Source of the DNA: Fasciola hepatica
Taxonomy: Eukaryota; Platyhelminthes; Trematoda; Plagiorchiida; Fasciolidae
Reading direction: 5' to 3'
Length of the DNA: 64,000 bases
Assembly: GCA_948099385.1 (NCBI GenBank)
Contig: CANUEZ040000198.1
Location: forward strand, 2,618,501 to 2,682,500
Part shown: piece after piece, positions 1-12,239 of the stretch
Numbering within the stretch: the first letter of the stretch is position 1
Layout of the letters: the number at the start of each line of letters is the position of its first letter
Position numbers and translations under genes: made by a program
Notes under the pieces: model-generated
The model's input: only the letters and a program-made list of their open reading frames with translations
Told to the model about the DNA's origin: nothing
Database searches by the model: none

Positions 1-72
1 TTGATATTTTGCCTACTGATGAGTATTCCTGTGAGAAATGTCGTTGCAGATTGCGTGAACAATTCTGCGCAA
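1..72 (+). repeat. Short repeat matching 26,495-26,566
   Basis: The first 72 bases match 26,495-26,566 with a handful of substitutions, and the match stops abruptly at the same word (acaattctgcg) in both places. The left end is cut by the window edge, so the full repeat is not visible. It is the first sign of the unit A/unit B relationship and gives an offset of about 26.5 kb. No coding function is supported. Confidence 0.7.
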
Positions 73-3008
73 TTTTGTTTACCACTTATAAAACAAAATG
101 TCATTCAGATATAAATTTTATTTTCAGCGAATCCTCATCAGCTAGACATTTATTCGCATTTAAAAATTTAAACATTTATCGTATGAAGCAAATATTTCAC
201 TTCATTTTCAGTTTTATTTCCAAAGAGAAACCGATATTGAATGAAATTATTCTGGTCACATGCATATTTTGATCTTTCCTCTAGCTATTTTTTATCAAGA
301 GTTCTGTTTCATGTGGGCTAGAACAGTCGCTTCATCGAAGCGGCCGTATTGGATCAGGAAGACAAACTCACAAGAAAGGAAAATCACATTCATGGAAGCT
401 ATTTTTGATGTATTAACAAACCTGTGTTTGAGTGATGGGTACAAGTGAAACAAACCACATGAATAAAGAAGAGCATGACTGCGGATTAGACGCAAAACAT
501 CCGACGCACACGTGAATCGATAAAACAAAAGTGTGATGATAGTCAGGAAGTAAATATTAATTCAAATTGCATTTGAATTCTGAAGTAAACGAGCAAGCCG
601 TTATCAATACAGAAACGTCTATGATCGAGACCTTTGTTCGTTGTCACAGTTCAGAAAGCGGGAGGTAAATAAAACACGGCTAAACACTGAATAATGGAAT
701 TGAAATCCATCTCTGTTGTAAACCCGTAGTCAGTTTACTGTATCATGTGCAATCGGATGTCCCAATTGTCCCATTCATCGATACACGGATATACGAAAAT
801 AATCTGAGTAGGGAAGCTGTTTGAATTTTACATATAATTCATTTAAACTGTGGTTGAATAAATTCAGACGTTTGTTGGACTAGCTCAAATGTGAATCGAC
901 TACTGGAACACACTAATGAGGAAAAAATAAATAGTGTTCCTGAGTAGTAATAGGAAACGATGACGTGCCAAATAAAGTGGAAATCTATTGTCCGTGACAA
1001 ACGAGTGGTTTTCGAACCGTTTATCTTTCCGGTTTGAGTAAGCTTCTTACCGTCTTCCATATCGTGCGTACTGCTCTTCAGATGACAAAAACGTTTGAAC
1101 ATTCATTCAGGCCGATGCAATTCTTTCGTTTGTGTGCTTATATTTACTGGCGCAGTTAATGGTTGGTGTGGTGAACAGGGCAAACCCATCTTAGTGGCAT
1201 CTGATCTGCATACTATAGTATAAGACCTAAACGAAAAAATGTTTGGTGCTTTAGTTGGTTATAGTTTGTCATGTTGCGTTGCACGATGTCTTTTTGGTAC
1301 GAACGAACAACTGATCCCCAACGAAGACTACAAAACGCTTGCTGCTTCTGTGGCCACCGCAACCAAATCGGCCTTTCCCGGAAAGCCAGTCCGAATAATC
1401 ACGAGCGGTCTCTGGAGCGCCAGCTATGTTCATATGAGTGTGGACTTCAATGCCCGGTACATTTTCCAACTAATGAGCTGAAACGTCTGTTCGTATATGC
1501 CTGTGTCAACCGTATCCAATGCTGGGACATGCGATCACTGCATTGCCAGCTAACGAAATTGAACTCCATCAAGTAGTGTTATAACCCTCTCACTTTCTTG
1601 TGTCATCGTCGCCAATATATGGAATCACAACTTCTGTGACGCCTATCTCAATCACAAAGCAATTGCGTATCACCAGTCAAATAGAGCACGAGTTATTGGA
1701 AAACAGGACTGATTACCGCGTGTTATCTTCATTTTATTGAACTGTCAACTTCCATCGGACAATACACACGTGGACAACCCATTTATCAATGAAACCAAGG
1801 ACTGTTGCAGATTTGCGTTAGACAAGTAGTCAGCAGATCAAACAATGAAGACGAATTTGTAGATGAATAGTGTCTGTGATCTTGCCACAAATTAGTATGC
1901 TGTGATATTTGACCGAGTTTTTATCAGAACGGCATTAGAGTACTGTGGTTTCTGTGCCTATTTATAAAAAAGACTCTGCTCGCCCGTTCAGATCGGTGGA
2001 CAGATTACGCCATTTGCTGAGTCGAGTTTGTTCCTTTTTTCATTTCACAATTAAGTGCTGTGGGCCATTGATGCTATGGGTGTACTCCTTCACATGCAAT
2101 CACGCCTAAGAGGGCAATAGAAATAATGAACGCAGAACGGAATAAATTGCGATCTAGTTATATTCCATCAAACAACCGATCAAAGCCTCAAAAATAAGTT
2201 CGGCGAAATGAGGTATAATATGAGCCATCAAGTAGAGTGAATGCTCAGATCTTCATTGAAAACCATGAAGATGATTTGTAATGAGGAAGAAACAGCTGTG
2301 TAGTGGGTCCGTGGTTCTCCATGGTGATCCGGATCTTTGGGCTGCGTGATGAATCTATGAAAATCTCATATCTTGCTACTTACTTCAGAATAATGAGTTG
2401 CTTTGGACCATTTATTCAATGTTGTCAACGTGCTCCACGATTTGTTAGTCGTAGAAACATTCTTCGAAAAAATGCTCCTCCTTATGCATGAATCTTAGCA
2501 TGTCCGACTATTTCACTTGTCAGCTAAATTTTGCCCGATTTATTTGACGTCAGCCTCGATTTTGCTGACTTCATTACTTTCTTTGTGTAGTTGCATAGTG
2601 GATTTATTACCCAACCCTCAGTTGGTTTTACTGAATTTTCTTTTTCGAGGGACAATTTACTTCGTTTCAGGATGTGCTTGATTGTACTGAATTTGAATTG
2701 TTATCAGTTGACCTACTGTTTGCAAAATGACCTCAGAGGTCAAACCTAGACTGTTTTCACGTGTGCAAAGTAAGATAGATTTCCAGTGGCCTCGATAGAG
2801 TTGAGAAAATGACCCTTTTCTGGATATAATGTTGGATTTATTTTCCCTACAAACTTTTCTGCCGTCTGATTTTGACCTCATTGTTTTCTTCGGTTGTTTA
2901 ACTGAACTAACGGTTCCGAGGTTACTTCTCATCTCGTTTTGAATAACTCTACCTTCAGTATCACGCTGACTGTACAGGCTCGCGCTTCGTTTTCTGATCG
3001 GTCGTTGC
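73..3008. other. No recognisable gene
   Basis: About 2.9 kb with stops in all frames and no protein motif I recognise. Overlapping open frames of 66-101 codons occur at 1,239-1,576 on both strands, but none resembles a known family. I see no second copy of this stretch in the window. It may be intergenic or intronic DNA. Confidence 0.5.
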
Positions 3009-3233
3009 GATCGTTTGCATTTCGTGTATTTCTCGTATAGTTACTGTTTCCGTACCACTTTATATAGAATACATTGTTGCATCCGTCCATCGGCTGGCAT
3101 CTTCTCTATTTGTTCTATAGAGGTGATTTCGTTGGTATTTCGCTGTGAGAGCGGAATAAGGACACGTCAATAAGCCTCGCTCAGACGTCTTCGAAAGTTT
3201 GTTCAGCATTTGAGGTCATTCATTGGTGTATTG
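3009..3233 (+). repeat. R1, LTR-like 5' part (unit A)
   Basis: This segment is paralogous to 30,089-30,316 at about 85% identity by eye. It contains an aataag-type poly(A)-signal-like word near 3,155 and lies directly before a primer-binding-like site. Its last part recurs again at 35,665-35,718. That layout suits the right portion of an LTR from a gypsy-like retrotransposon. The left end (TG) is not resolved and no matching 3' LTR was found, so the LTR reading is inference. Confidence 0.45.
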
Positions 3234-3243
3234 TGGCGCAGTC
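3234..3243 (+). other. Primer-binding-site-like sequence
   Basis: TGGCGCAGTC starts with the TGG that pairs with a tRNA CCA end. It resembles the serine-tRNA primer site used by some insect gypsy/17.6-type elements. Degenerate versions occur at the same place in the sister repeats near 30,317 (gcggcttagtc) and 35,727 (cggcgtagtt). Its position just right of an LTR-like segment supports a minus-strand primer site. Confidence 0.4.
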
Positions 3244-4126
3244 AGTGACTATGCTCCCATGTTGCATCTGCCGCTCAGTCTGCTAATCCAAATGCGGATA
3301 GGAAACAAGTTGAAAGTAATACTCGACAGACAGAAAATGAACGCAACCAGTGGTATCAGGTTTGAGGCTGGCACGAAAAGCAGTTGTTCATTGCAATGCA
3401 AATCATTGAAGAAACGGATATCATTTCGTGATTATTCTAGCGAGAATCGGTCAGATCAGCTCATACGGAATTCATGCATAGGAAATAAAGTGAGTAGATT
3501 TTATTGGGTTACTGATACGCCCATATTTACCTGGTCAAGAGCAACCATGAGATGTGAATTTACATTCGTCCTAATGGATTTGTACGAAATTCATTTCTAC
3601 AAGAATTCGCTATCGAAACAAAGGATCACTTGATTGGCGAGAGCACATGAAACCAACGCATTCGTACAGCCTTCTACCAAGTTTCTTTTCACACCGTAAT
3701 ACAGCTTGAAATAGAACAGAATGGAACAGACGCTTCACATTAAAATAAGAACAGATACGTTTTTGCTGGTTATTCGATTTATTATGGCACGGAGAAGAGA
3801 ATGAAGGTGGGCGAAGCTATCGGTAGACTATATTCCAATTCACATTCAAATAAGGTGAAACCATTTCACTTTCGACTTGTGTCACATTTTCTATCCATTT
3901 ACTTGAAAATACTCCACCAAAGATTGGTATTATTATCAACATTTCTCATGTGTAAAACGGTGATTCAGTTTCATGATCACTATCCGAAAAACCGTCTCCC
4001 AATTTTATACTTAGCTAATAATTTGGAATTTGGGAAATTCCCAAGAAACAAGCCTGTCACCAAGTTCACCGAAACTTCCTGGATCGGACGGCTTTACTTG
4101 TACAGTACAGAAGCATGGTGCTAGAG
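3244..4126 (+). mobile_element. R1 internal region, unit A copy
   Basis: This matches 30,327-31,270 along its length with scattered indels. Just after the primer-like site, a short open frame is shared among copies: intact as 94 codons at 30,348-30,632, about 102 codons at 35,719-36,027, and altered by indels here. The shared core contains residues like TRFVAGERDE and ISWLF. I do not recognise the protein. Its position after an LTR and primer site would fit a degraded gag leader, which is inference only. Confidence 0.45.
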
Positions 4127-4560
4127 CTCCGTGGTAACAGGTTTGTGGCTGGTGTGCGAGATTAACATCCAAATGATCGATCAAAATCTGCATTGTGCAG
4201 GCAAGGAAAAGAGCAGTTCATTACAATGCAAACCATTGGAGAAGCTGGTAGCATTTCTTTGTTATCGGCACGAGAATTAGTCAGATCAATTTCTACGGAA
4301 TTCATGGAAAAAAAATGAAAAGAGTATATTTCATTGGATTGTTGATAAGCCAAAATCTATCTGGTCGAGAGGAACCAGTCGGTGTAAAGCTACATTTGCC
4401 TTGATGGATTTGTATGAAATTCAGTTCAAACAGGGTATCACCATCGAAACACGGGATCGCTCGTTTGGCAAGAGCACATAAAACCAACACATCCGTGCAA
4501 TCGTGTACCGAATTTCTCTTCACACAAAACTACAGCTTGAACTAAAACAAAATAGATTAG
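4127..4560 (+). repeat. Second, partial R1 copy
   Basis: Starting at ggtaacaggtttgtggctgg, this repeats the internal part of R1 already present at about 3,340-3,690, so unit A carries two tandem R1 pieces. Unit B has unrelated sequence at the matching place after 31,270. The copy has its own indels, so it is not a recent duplicate. Confidence 0.65.
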
Positions 4561-4629
4561 AAGCATCACATTACACATGGAAATATCTTAGCCATGAGTC
4601 ACTTCAATACAAGGTGTCCTCAAAATGAC

Positions 4630-7430
4630 AAGACAGACGGAACAGAGCGAGTAGTCTCATCATCGACCAAATCCGCTCTCAATAATAACTAATAAAACGG
4701 TTGGTAAGGTTACGAAATCCTGTTACTTTGTGGAACACAGTTGACCAGCTACAATTTTCTAAGTTTAAATATAAGGTTACCTATCCGCAGCGAAGACTGA
4801 GAAAATGGATCAATTAAAAGATCTGTCCAGAAGCACACTATCTATACTGCACTCAAATTGTTCCAGAGAAGTACAAGATAAGCACAGTGCAAACACTGTT
4901 TCTCGAGTAAGAGCCACTGGATTGAGAAATCATTCGAATTATTGAAACACTGATGTCTACTGCGTATCCAGCATAATTCCTGGCAAATTATTATCAAATC
5001 AAGCTGATAAAAAATAGTCTTTCTCTGTTCTTGGAAGTGGAATTATAAATTGCTCACAAATGATTCGTTATGATCAACCAAATCAGCAAACGTTTGAAGC
5101 CAACTTCCAGCGAATCTACTATACTGCCGAACCTGTAATTATGTTCACGTTATTCCCCGGTCACACGTCATACAATGAATTAACACTTTCAAATGTGCCT
5201 TGAGAAAGAAACTCAACACGATTGCGTCATCGATAGATCAAAGATCACCGACTGCTACAAATTGTTTGGAGACAAGGCATTACTTCACTGCCAGTCAGAC
5301 GGTCGTAGTGAATTCCTTACTGGATAAACTAGAAAAGCATTTCTTCAATGAGCGACGCGACACCATCACGTGATCCAACGAGGTGTCTAAACCAATAGAT
5401 TTGATGAAATCAACATGATTACTCATTCCGCTGTAGCAACAAATCTCGCATGAATCAGGTTACGTATGCTCACGCAGCAAAAGTGGAGATCAGTTTTTTG
5501 AGTGTTGTCGTTATATTCACCGATATTCGAACTTGTCTATCAGTTTGACGCGAGCATTGTAATTGATTGGTGATAGTGGTAAAGGTGATGTGATTGTGGT
5601 GATGCTTCATGCAACAGGCGCGCCCAGAAAGTTGTCAGACCGGAGAAGACAGCCAAGTAACAAAACGATCTTACATCGTTTATGGAATGCGAGTAATGAT
5701 CGTCAAAAGTTTTTGCCAATTTATAGTTTGATAAGGTGAGCTTATATTGAGAGATATGCACATTGTAGAAACTATCCCGATTAATTGAACTTTCAATATA
5801 GCAGAAAACTTAGTCTCACTAGCTTTACGCACGATATGGGCCGTACACGGCTACGGGCAGCAGAACAAATTCCAAATGTATAACCGTGTTTATCGTAATT
5901 TCGTGGTTCTAAACAATGCAATACATAAAAATACATAAATGCAATGACTTACAGCCAGGTGAGCAACCAAGGGCAACAGTACAGAAAATGATCCGAAAAA
6001 TCGGGACAGCGCGGTCATAAACGGTCCACTCAGCAAGGAGTCATGCAAAACTGTAGCGCAGCACGGTTGCGGTACAGACAATGGGTCAAGAAGCGTAAGT
6101 GAAACGTTCTGCAAAATGTTCTTACAAAGGGAATGTACAATCATAGAACAATCGAGTCGGGAACATAACGTAAAATGTTCACGCACCATACGTCGGAAAG
6201 GGGTAAATCTGAACAGTGTCAGTACCGTAAAAACAGAGAATTGGATCACAAGTATTCGAGGTTCATGAGGCATATACACGCTACTCACGAGTAAGACAAG
6301 AAAAGATGTCGTCGAAAATACAAATTACACACATGATTATTATTTTCTTTGTATGCCGGTGTAAAAGATAAATTAGAGGCACGTTGTTCATATATGAAAT
6401 TGAACTTGATATTTTGGTTACCAGTGTCGTACTGTCCTGTTTGTTCTGGTTCATGGTTGTACTTGGTGATACCTTCCTGCAACTAATGAATATTCATCTG
6501 ATTTGGCAAATACGGTTGAGTGAGGACGCTCGATTAGGACATCAGCACACTCGGCATCGAAACACTAGTTGTCGGTGTTTCACCTCTGATAAAATATTAA
6601 ACGTTTTTACAGATCTTGCACACTGGATGATAGGAAAGCAGAAAGATAGTCGATAATCGTGATAACAGCAGTTGACAAATTCGTGTCCATACAGTAGAGG
6701 TGTTATCATAGTTACGACAGATATTGTTTTGATAACTATGAGTAACGTGGTGTTAGTGATTACGTCACACTATTTTGTGTTTCTTCTGAACACATAATGT
6801 GTTGTTGTTTCGTGCGGATCGAGACTCAATCGACGGTTGCCAAGATCTAGCGGTTGGCATTGCTTGTTGCTCTTACTTTGACCGTTTATATGGGAAGAGA
6901 GGCTCCATTATTATTGATCGTATGATCCGACTCCATGGAAGAGATGGTGATTGTCGCTTGTCCGCTCTTCACTTGTATTTTGTTTTACCGACTTGGGTGA
7001 TAAGCCTTTATTTGTCAAGACGGTCTTCCTGTTGTTCGATATACGTCTCCTGCCCCACACTGACAGATGGAAATTTACGTATATTCGGCGTTTCATTCGT
7101 AAATGAGAAATAGTCGAGAAGTGAACAAAACATGGATTCCGGAAGCGTAGTTCATCCTTCTGACTTCGGTTATGGCTAACACGCGATTGAGATCGACTGT
7201 TTACCACATCGGCTTTACTGCCACCTCTAAATTGAACTCATCGGTAGACAGATGGCTTTTCGACTGCTTGATGACAAGGTGTGCTATCGTATTTCTTCGT
7301 ACCATTATTGATGAAGCACCCGAAGTGTACATTCGGAATGAGAAATGATTTCATCCTTCTAGGTTTTCTTTGTAGGACATATCTTAACAACATTAGTGGT
7401 CAATCACTAAAGAAGTTGCTTATTCTGTCT
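4630..7430 (+). repeat. D2 repeat block, unit A copy
   Basis: This block is collinear with 33,258-35,070, with roughly 80% identity sampled at 5,210-5,300 and 6,385-6,480. Unit A carries about 0.41 kb (4,755-5,168) and about 0.57 kb (5,763-6,333) missing from unit B. No coherent open frame survives in both copies, and I cannot place it in a transposon family. Because it follows R1 in both units, it may be the rest of the same element or simply part of the duplicated segment. Confidence 0.65.
5763..6333. other. Segment present only in unit A
   Basis: Unit B runs from 33,948 straight to about 33,960 where unit A has this 0.57-kb segment. It holds a 132-codon minus-strand open frame (5,890-6,288) rich in Leu, Phe and Cys and resembling no family I know. 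Either it inserted into unit A or it was lost from unit B. No target-site duplication is clear. Confidence 0.5.
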
Positions 7431-8599
7431 CAAAAAGACGAATCTGTGTTAGCGTGTGCGTGGACTTGATAACATTTCCTGAGAAAAGCGAACAATGTGA
7501 TTGTATACATTTATAGGTCTAATTGAATGAGGTTGAATGAATCCATCCAGTTACCAAACCCCAAATCATTTTTATGCCCAACCTAAAATGTATGGGGAAG
7601 AGTTATGTTCCAGTTCTGGACATGAGAATGGAAGAAAACGTTATGAAACGAAATTATCCAATCTATCAGATGAAAGATTACAAGATATAGGTCACGGGAT
7701 TCTTTTCATTTGCAGATGTCATTGAAGACACAATTGCGTCCAACGAGAGGTCTACTTACTCAATGTATCTACTCTACCTGCGAGACCCTATCGAAGAAAC
7801 TATCAAAAATATAAAAACATTAGATAGAAGAATGAAAAACCCAATTGATTGATAGTAGACGAATATAAAGGACTCATCTTTTTATGTATAAACAACATCA
7901 AGTTAGAATTCCACGGAGCCTGATTGTTTTATAATGAGGAGTTTATGTAGCATCCTTCTTAGGACCTAAATTAGGAGATATATGTATGGCCTAATTAGAG
8001 AATCGTATTATATGTGAATAATTCAAGCAGCTGCAAAAGTAAGGGCATATGGTGTACTAAGCTCATCATCAACATCAACAACATCAACGTAAGGGATGTA
8101 ATCGTATCTAATTTGTGACCTGATTCAATTAAATATTACGCAATTGAAGAAACTAAAGATTTGACGTAATTCTCTGTGGCCGCATTGCGCGGTGTCATCG
8201 ATTTTGCCAACCATTTCAATAACGTTTCCGACGCTGGTTGTGCCAAGCAGCTATCCGTTCTGCCTTTGGATGCGTCACCGTAGCAGTAAGCTAACTGATA
8301 GAAAACAAGTGATACATTGGGATCGGCAAGACTGTCTGAATGGCATTTGAATCCTGACATGTTGGTAATCAGTAACTGAAGTATTTACACCACAGTCTAT
8401 GGGTGTCTTGTGGCTGACTTGAGATATACATATTCTTCACTAAAAAGTGGTCACCTGTTATTAGTAAAACTTGCTTCATGTTGATTGTATTTGATGCGTC
8501 AGGTCGGTTGAAACTCAGTTGCTAAGTTGCACGTGTTCTTCAGTCTTTTCGACCATGCGCAGACTACGCGTCCGTCACTTTGATTCTTAGCATAAAGTA
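7431..8599. other. Unique DNA, no gene recognised
   Basis: Homology to unit B ends near 7,430. The stretch has only short open frames. A minus-strand frame of 74 codons (8,136-8,360) and an overlapping plus-strand frame are both open, but neither shows a motif. A small ATCAAC-type tract lies at 8,063-8,088. Confidence 0.45.
8063..8088. repeat. ATCAAC-type microsatellite
   Basis: About four imperfect copies of a cat/atcaac motif. Short and probably without function. Confidence 0.7.
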
Positions 8600-8750
8600 G
8601 ACACAACAACTCGATTATCGCTTCCCGCGACTCTCGAGATGGATAACACGGTTATTAGGAAGGAAATAGTTAGCGAGCATTCCGAGATCGTGATTGTAGC
8701 GTACACGTGCAACGGTCAAATGAAATCCGTGTTTTATATCGAGCCAGTTT
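8600..8750 (-). repeat. Inverted repeat, left arm
   Basis: Read on the minus strand, this arm encodes residues such as DIKHG, LTVAR and FLPNNRV. The plus strand at 9,460-9,600 encodes a close relative (DIKHG, LIVAR, FLPINRV). The two arms are inverted and about 0.7 kb apart. They could be two copies of one repeat in opposite orientation or long terminal inverted repeats of a DNA transposon. Confidence 0.6.
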
Positions 8751-9459
8751 GTGATATGCCGATTTTGCATGTATAATATAGGCCTCAAAGTAATTCCAGA
8801 CTTGTGAACGTTTGGTGAATCTGTCAAAACAGGGGCCTGCTTTCCAAATGATTTGAGTTGTTTTATATGTTTTTGGATTGAAACCCATTTAAGAACAGAA
8901 TTTGAAGATGTCTTGATATCATTTGTTTCTCTGTCTACATGCTGTTATCAAGCGTAGTGTCCCGTTTGAGAGGTTTGATGTCGGCAGATATGTCTTCTTT
9001 TTTTCGTACATGTATTCCTTCTTCCTCATATTCATTCTGCCTGATTCCTTATCTGGCTGGAAGAACACCATTATTCTATTCTTCCCAATCCCTCTGTCAC
9101 TCACGAAGAAGAACTAGGCAATAGTCCATTCCTTTCAGATGTTATAATAATTGGATTTTCGGATGAAATATTCCCACGCAGTATCCATCTCAAAGTAACT
9201 AGGGAAGGTCGCTATTTGCAATTCTGCAGTTTCGCACCGAAGACATACAATCATGGTTTGGTTCGAATCCTCCTCAACAGAGCGTGGAATATCTGCATCA
9301 AAGTATAAATGCAAAAATGAAGAAGAGTTCATAGAAAAAACGTCGCTGGCCAACTGCTATCCCGATAAGTTCATCGAGCAGCATCGAAAGTGTGCGGAAG
9401 TCTGGTAGCAGAAATCAGCTTCATTTATTTGTTAACCATGTTATTGTTTATACAAACTC
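8751..9459. other. Spacer between inverted arms
   Basis: The spacer holds one notable open frame: 72 codons on the minus strand at 9,135-9,353, with acidic and aromatic residues (YFDADIPRSVEED, FPSYFEMDTAWEYF). I do not recognise it as a transposase or host domain. A pyrimidine-rich patch sits near 8,997-9,030 on the plus strand. If the flanking arms are transposon ends, this would be its cargo, but that is untested. Confidence 0.35.
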
Positions 9460-9600
9460 CCGATATCAAGCACGGTAGTAATTTGATCGTTGCACGTGCA
9501 GGCTACACGCACACTCTGGCAATGCACACTAACCACTTCCTTCCTATTAATCGTGTTCACCTTCTCATGGGTCGTGGAAAACAATACTCTGGTTGCCATG
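9460..9600 (+). repeat. Inverted repeat, right arm
   Basis: Plus-strand partner of 8,600-8,750. The translated similarity (DIKHG, VARAGY, NHFLPINRV, GRGK) is clearer than the DNA identity. That suggests an old pair of copies or weak former coding constraint. Confidence 0.6.
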
Positions 9601-10983
9601 TCTGCTCTATGGGAGGCATCACAGTGATGAACTGGCGGTCCGTGTAAAGTCGAAGAGACTAACAACTGAGACGTATGGTCTACGGTTTTTTTTTGCGAAA
9701 CATTTCACTGCATCAGGTCACAAAGCTGACCCGACCTAATCTCTTATAACTGTGTTGAGCAATCCCAAATTGAAGCTGTGAGCATTCACCGAAGCGATGC
9801 ACGAAAGCGGCACCAACCGAAAGGACCCCGATCTCACTGTTAAAGCTTTCGATCGAACCAAATTATTTTCATCATTTCTCTATTTGTGTTGTATAAACTG
9901 AAATGTTCAACGTAGGCGGCGGACGGGAACAAACGAAAAGCTTGCATCACTCTACTTATATTTTCTTCGGTTCTCATGTACTTCCCAATAAACAGAATAG
10001 TTCCATATCTCTACCGTCGATATACGATGCGGTTCCCACCAAGTTCTGGCGAACATACTCATCATTAGCTGAAAACACTGCATAGTGCACTGTCATTAGA
10101 CATCGGAATCACGTCTCCCTTTACAAATCCGTTTCAGCCATGAGCCCTTTGTGTAAGGAGATATTCACGACTACATTCTTTTCTAAATATCGCATCTAGA
10201 TTTCCTGCCTTACGTCATCTTTGAAGCAAGTTTCTACTAGCCTGGTCTTCCCTAAACAAAGGGATGTGTTGAGGGAAGCAATTATAAATCACTAAGTCAA
10301 AGTGCGTTTGGATGCCCTAGGTCTCGAAACACGGAGATTAGAGATCTAACTTTGATAATACGTCCAACCTCCGCCATGTATGTCGATATATCCTCGTCGA
10401 TTATTAGCACACAAAGCAGTTTTCAATACACATTCTGCGGCCACGATGTTAGACCCACCAGCACTATACATCACCTCAAGTCTACTGCCTCTGTTTATAA
10501 ACCGTATCATTGCCATGAGAAATACTTTCGCAGTCATACTATATCCAATTTCCAAGTGTATTGCACGACACCCAAGTCTGTTGTGCTCACTTCAATCTAC
10601 CTTGATATGAAACGGTCTGAACTAATTGACAACTCTCCATAGGCAATCTGGCATGTGTGACATTACTTGAGGTATGGGTTAGGCATATTTAGCACTTACT
10701 GAGGACGCGTCTGAAATTGTACATCAGAATCAACTCGACGACGATTCCCGTGGCTTCTGGCACTTCGAACACAGTCAACAGTCCAAGCCTGAGAATAAAT
10801 GTTTGGATCATTTCAAGTTGAGCAATCTGAGGCTTTGTGAACTACCAAAGAGATAAAATATTCAAGACTTTCCTGTTGAGTACAATAATTATACTGATTA
10901 CTCTTCCCGAAGAACTGACATTTTGACAGTCTTAGTTACTTTATTGACCTACTCTACATTTTGGTGACAAACATCATGAAATG
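9601..10983. other. No gene recognised
   Basis: Overlapping short frames of 60-96 codons occur on both strands near 10,346-10,642, but none is convincing. I see no second copy in the window. The right end abuts the Pao/BEL remnant, and continuation of that element leftward on the minus strand could not be established. Confidence 0.4.
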
Positions 10984-11985
10984 TCACACGAGGAGGCATA
11001 AAATGGGCACGGCAGACAATAATGGTTCATAGAATGAAGCTAAAAATCTTAGTAGATCATTGATCAGTATTGGAACTTCGCCTAAATGAATTGAAGGCAG
11101 AAAACAGTCATCGTGAATATGCCACTGGATAACTAATGCTCTGGGATCAACGAAGATCTGCTGATAAAATTTGAAGTACGTACTCGATTTTTCACCGTTC
11201 ATCAATTCTGCTCATAGTCTGGGTCCTTACGACACACATTCTGTTAGGTGTTGTCTATCTGTTTGAGTCATCGTAGGAAATCCTTCGTCATGTGAAGGCT
11301 TACTCGTCATACGACAGCGAGAACAATGAACCATCCACACAAAAGTTATTAGTCATCGGAGATAATGCTAATGAAAAAAGTCAAGGTTGCTGTCCTCGGC
11401 AGCTCTTTTTAAGGACAGCTTGGCACGACACGATGAATAACTAGTGCCAAACGGATGAGCTTTCTTTTCGAAAACAATCGCACTACTTCTCACATCGTAA
11501 TCGGACCAGTAAAGGAAGCCCACATATATCCTGTAACACTTTTGAAACCTAATTTGCTGGAATATCTATTCAATTCGAGTTAAAATAGCTATGACATGTC
11601 AACGGAACCTGACGGCTTCTCCTAACAAATGATCAGTTGGATCAGGTACTTGTGTTAGGACTTCGTTGAGTGAAATGCTCTCACGAACAGCCGCACAGTC
11701 GAATACCACTCGGACGTTCCCGGGCTAATTCGAACTTAGGACGTTATGGGGCAGCAGGAACACACGTTTTCTTGGGCATCTTCTTGTGGAGCTATAGATG
11801 TCATTCATCCTTTTCAATCATGACCGCGAATAACATGATTGTACTTTGAGAGTAGTTTCAAATTCCATTCCAGACATATCTTGATAAACGACTAACGATG
11901 GTCAAAAACTGGGTGATTAAATCGGAAGAACATTTCTATCAATACGCCACGGTAGACCATCGATACACTTATTCCTTTCTTTTCT
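10984..11985 (-). mobile_element. Pao/BEL retrotransposon, broken reverse transcriptase
   Basis: This is a minus-strand pol fragment of the Pao/BEL class, which copies itself through RNA using an aspartic protease, reverse transcriptase, RNase H and integrase. In reading order it shows an N-terminal stretch like LPWRIDRNVLPI near 11,970; VVFDCAAV with SLNEVLTQVPDPTDHLLG at about 11,610-11,708; AHPFGTSYSSC with SLKRAAED at 11,386-11,460; CVDG at 11,331-11,340 where YVDD is expected; and RFLASFYEP near 11,040. Stops and frameshifts separate these pieces. The loss of Y and the second D in the catalytic box means the enzyme is dead. Protease, RNase H and integrase were not found nearby. Unit B has no counterpart. 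Confidence 0.75.
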
Positions 11986-12239
11986 TCACTTACACGCAAG
12001 TATATCTTACTAGACGACGAGGCGGCTTCATGAATATATCACGTATCAAAGCTGATCGATCGGAGGCGACTTAGAGCCCTAATACGTGAATGATGGAACA
12101 CACTCTAACGGCTGGTCATTGATGGACAGCTTTTTCACTGAAGGCCATGAGTAAGATTATTTACTTTTGGTTTTCGTGGTATTTGATTCTAGCCTAATAG
12201 ATTTTTGCAATAAATTTTTTCGATGGAATAATAGGTAAT

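Noticed and set aside
11..50. Hammerhead-ribozyme-like word (ctgatga...gaaa) at the window start
   Set aside because: The spacing has CTGATGAG and GAAA, but stem II does not pair in this copy, and in the 26.5-kb copy the core is changed to ctgataag. A similar word near 42,765 lies in gypsy pol and also lacks a proper stem II.
1239..1576. Cys/His-containing plus-strand frame as a gag zinc knuckle
   Set aside because: Cys spacing (CCFCGHRN) lacks the CX2CX4HX4C pattern, and no other retroelement motif is nearby.
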